Of a stretch of DNA of 64,000 nucleotides, positions 62,251 through 64,000 are shown one piece after another. Position 1 is the first letter of the stretch; each line of letters starts with the position of its first letter. The position numbers and the translations under genes were made by a program. Source of the stretch: Anas platyrhynchos (Eukaryota; Chordata; Aves; Anseriformes; Anatidae); contig NC_092606.1 in the NCBI RefSeq assembly GCF_047663525.1, forward strand, positions 4,400,501-4,464,500, given 5' to 3'. The notes beneath the pieces are model-generated. The model ran no database searches. It had not been told where the DNA came from and worked only from the letters and a program-made list of their open reading frames with translations.

Positions 62251-64000
62251 AATATTGCAAATTTAATCAAAAGCATTAGTTCTTTGCTTGCTGACTTCAG
62301 ATATAGCTCATCAATTTCTGCAGAACTTCTCAGAGCTGACAGGACTCCTTCCTCTGAGGCAGCACTTTTCAGAGCAGTTCACAAACTGCAAAGCCAGATC
62401 TATTAATCAAAATTCCTGATTCCGTTAGATGGAAAAGGGTATTACAAGAAAAAGAATTACTTGTTTACTTCCCCAGCTAAAAGCACACGAAGACATTCAC
62501 TGAACTGTGCAGTGCTGAGGGAACAAATATTCAGAAATCAACTGCAGCCATTACTCTATTTCATTAGTTCTTTAAGTACCTGATGTGCCAAAAAAAACAG
62601 AGCTGTAAAGACAAAAATATTAACAGGGCAACGATATGCAACAAGAGCTGTCGTTTTGCCTCTTTTTAATTAACAGGTATTACATTTTTTATTAAAAAAC
62701 AAAAGTAGGCATTAGTGGTTCTCTCTCCAGAGGGGGCAGAACTACCCCTGAACTGCCTGCACAGAAATAAAAGCTGCAAAGTAAGAGACTCGGAGACTTC
62801 ACAGCTCTCACCCGCAGCCAATAAAACTCCCGACACATCTGCCTTCCTAACGAAGGCTCCTGCTGCCCTCGAGCACAGCCCGCTCGTGCCAACGGCGCTG
62901 ACACAGCAGCCTCACCCAGGGGATGCGAATCCAGCTGGATGCTCGAATGAATGGAAATGAGCATCCAGATGGATGCTCCTGTGGGTGGCAGAGGCATAGC
63001 GAGGGCTCGCACAGCGCTGCAGGAATTCCCTCGGTGCTTAATATGCGCCCAACCCTTTTACTCATCGGATTTTGGTACTCGGATTTTATTTATTAAACAC
63101 AATTATCTACGTACATAAAAACAAGGCGGCTTCTCCTTCATTCTCTGTATTTCCAGAAGAGAGGATGTTCAAAACGGGGCGGAAATATAAGAAGGCAGAT
63201 GTGGGTAAAAGCAGAGACCCAGCTTCTCCCCCAAGACCCTCCCAGAGAAGAGTTTTCTGGCTCCCCTCCCTGTTTTCCCTTCACTCCCGGGTGAGACACC
63301 ACCACAAACAGCACTGCCACGACTGCCAGCGTGCTTTTTAAAGAGCACCCGCAGAAAACGACGCCAAGAAAAACCCAGGTTTCCCCTCACCCTGTCTCAT
63401 GTGGTGGCACGCAAGGAAAAAGGCTGACAGATGAGGCTGCTACTCCGAGCTGGGATAACAGCTCCACCACTCCCCATTAGCAGATCAGGGAATAAATACG
63501 AACAGGCCATAGCACTTCATATCATGAATCAAGCAGGGTCACAGCCAGGGAACGCTCCGGTGCTCGATATGAATCCGTCTCTCCCGTGGCATTATTTCAT
63601 TACTCTGCAGCACATAATGACACACGCGCACAGGGTGTGTTCCCACCTCCAAGCTCTTGTCAAAGGTTTCACAACTTCACTGAAAATACGTGTTAGTTCT
63701 TACCATTGTGCCTTTGTTACCATTTACATACGTTGCCTTGCTCTGTCAATTAGTCCAGCTCTGTGATTTACTGCACTGCAAACGCCTGACATTTCAAAAC
63801 TCATACAAGGCTTACCCTAGGAGCACGCCTGGTATAATTTGCCAGCTCCTGGTTATTTCTTGGGACTTTAGCTAGCTTTTACAGCTTTTTGGCATTCATA
63901 GCTCACTAACTCTTTCTCTGAAAAAAAATATGTTGAATCCCTTTAGTAACTTCCTCTGCCTGTATCTGTTTCTGAGCTTATGCACATTCTCAACTGAAAA

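Larger units (their letters stand above)
50921..64000. other. Presumed GOSR1 intron to the right edge
   Basis: About 13 kb of mostly AT-rich DNA. The remaining GOSR1 exons (N-terminus to ...EHDHLRN in human terms) were sought on the minus strand and not recognised, so they probably lie beyond 64 kb. Short exons could have been missed. No other gene was recognised. Visible repeats are a 20-bp tandem duplication (61992-62031) and a CA microsatellite (62227-62250). Confidence 0.5.

Noticed and set aside
28301-64000. YWHAE, expected next to TRARG1 from human gene order
   Set aside because: No 14-3-3 epsilon exon was recognised on either strand. GOSR1 occupies the neighbouring position.

Overview
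The window looks like vertebrate nuclear DNA, most likely from a bird. Exons are small and flanked by GT/AG introns, a fragment with the typical avian CR1 LINE wording lies at about 20.74 kb, and dense GC-rich gene territory switches to AT-rich DNA as on avian microchromosomes. A turtle or crocodilian cannot be excluded. No bacterial, viral or CRISPR features were seen.

From 1 to about 15.3 kb (GC-rich) lies the 5' end of ABR on the minus strand. ABR encodes a BCR-related RhoGEF/RacGAP. Four 5' coding exons can be read: a first exon at 12-125, a shared second exon at 2654-2838, the standard first exon at 7129-7189, and a far-upstream first exon at 14596-14953. The last encodes a coiled-coil region resembling the N-terminal oligomerisation domain of BCR, which ABR is usually said to lack. 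Splice phases fit: both upstream first exons end in phase 1 and the shared exon begins in phase 1, while the 12-125 exon and the shared exon both end in phase 0. The DH, PH, C2 and GAP exons lie left of the window.

From 15.3 to 28 kb (GC-rich) two plus-strand genes follow. BHLHA9 is a single-exon limb bHLH factor at 18389-19081. TRARG1 (TUSC5) has three coding exons between 21276 and 25856. Simple repeats of opposite sense, (CCCAT)n and GGGATG-like, flank TRARG1 exon 1. A local AT-rich island in its first intron resembles regulatory DNA.

From 28 to 36.7 kb no gene is supported. From 36.7 kb to the right edge (AT-rich) lies the 3' part of GOSR1 on the minus strand: a likely 4 kb 3' UTR, the terminal exon with the membrane anchor, a SNARE-motif exon, and a 30-nt microexon. 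The remaining GOSR1 exons were not found and probably lie beyond 64 kb. TRARG1 and GOSR1 are therefore convergent. In human, ABR-BHLHA9-TRARG1 is on 17p13.3 and GOSR1 on 17q11.2, so the compositional step at 28-37 kb coincides with a difference in gene order. The genes do not form one pathway: ABR controls Rac/Cdc42 signalling, BHLHA9 limb patterning, TRARG1 adipocyte GLUT4 vesicle traffic, and GOSR1 ER-Golgi and intra-Golgi fusion.
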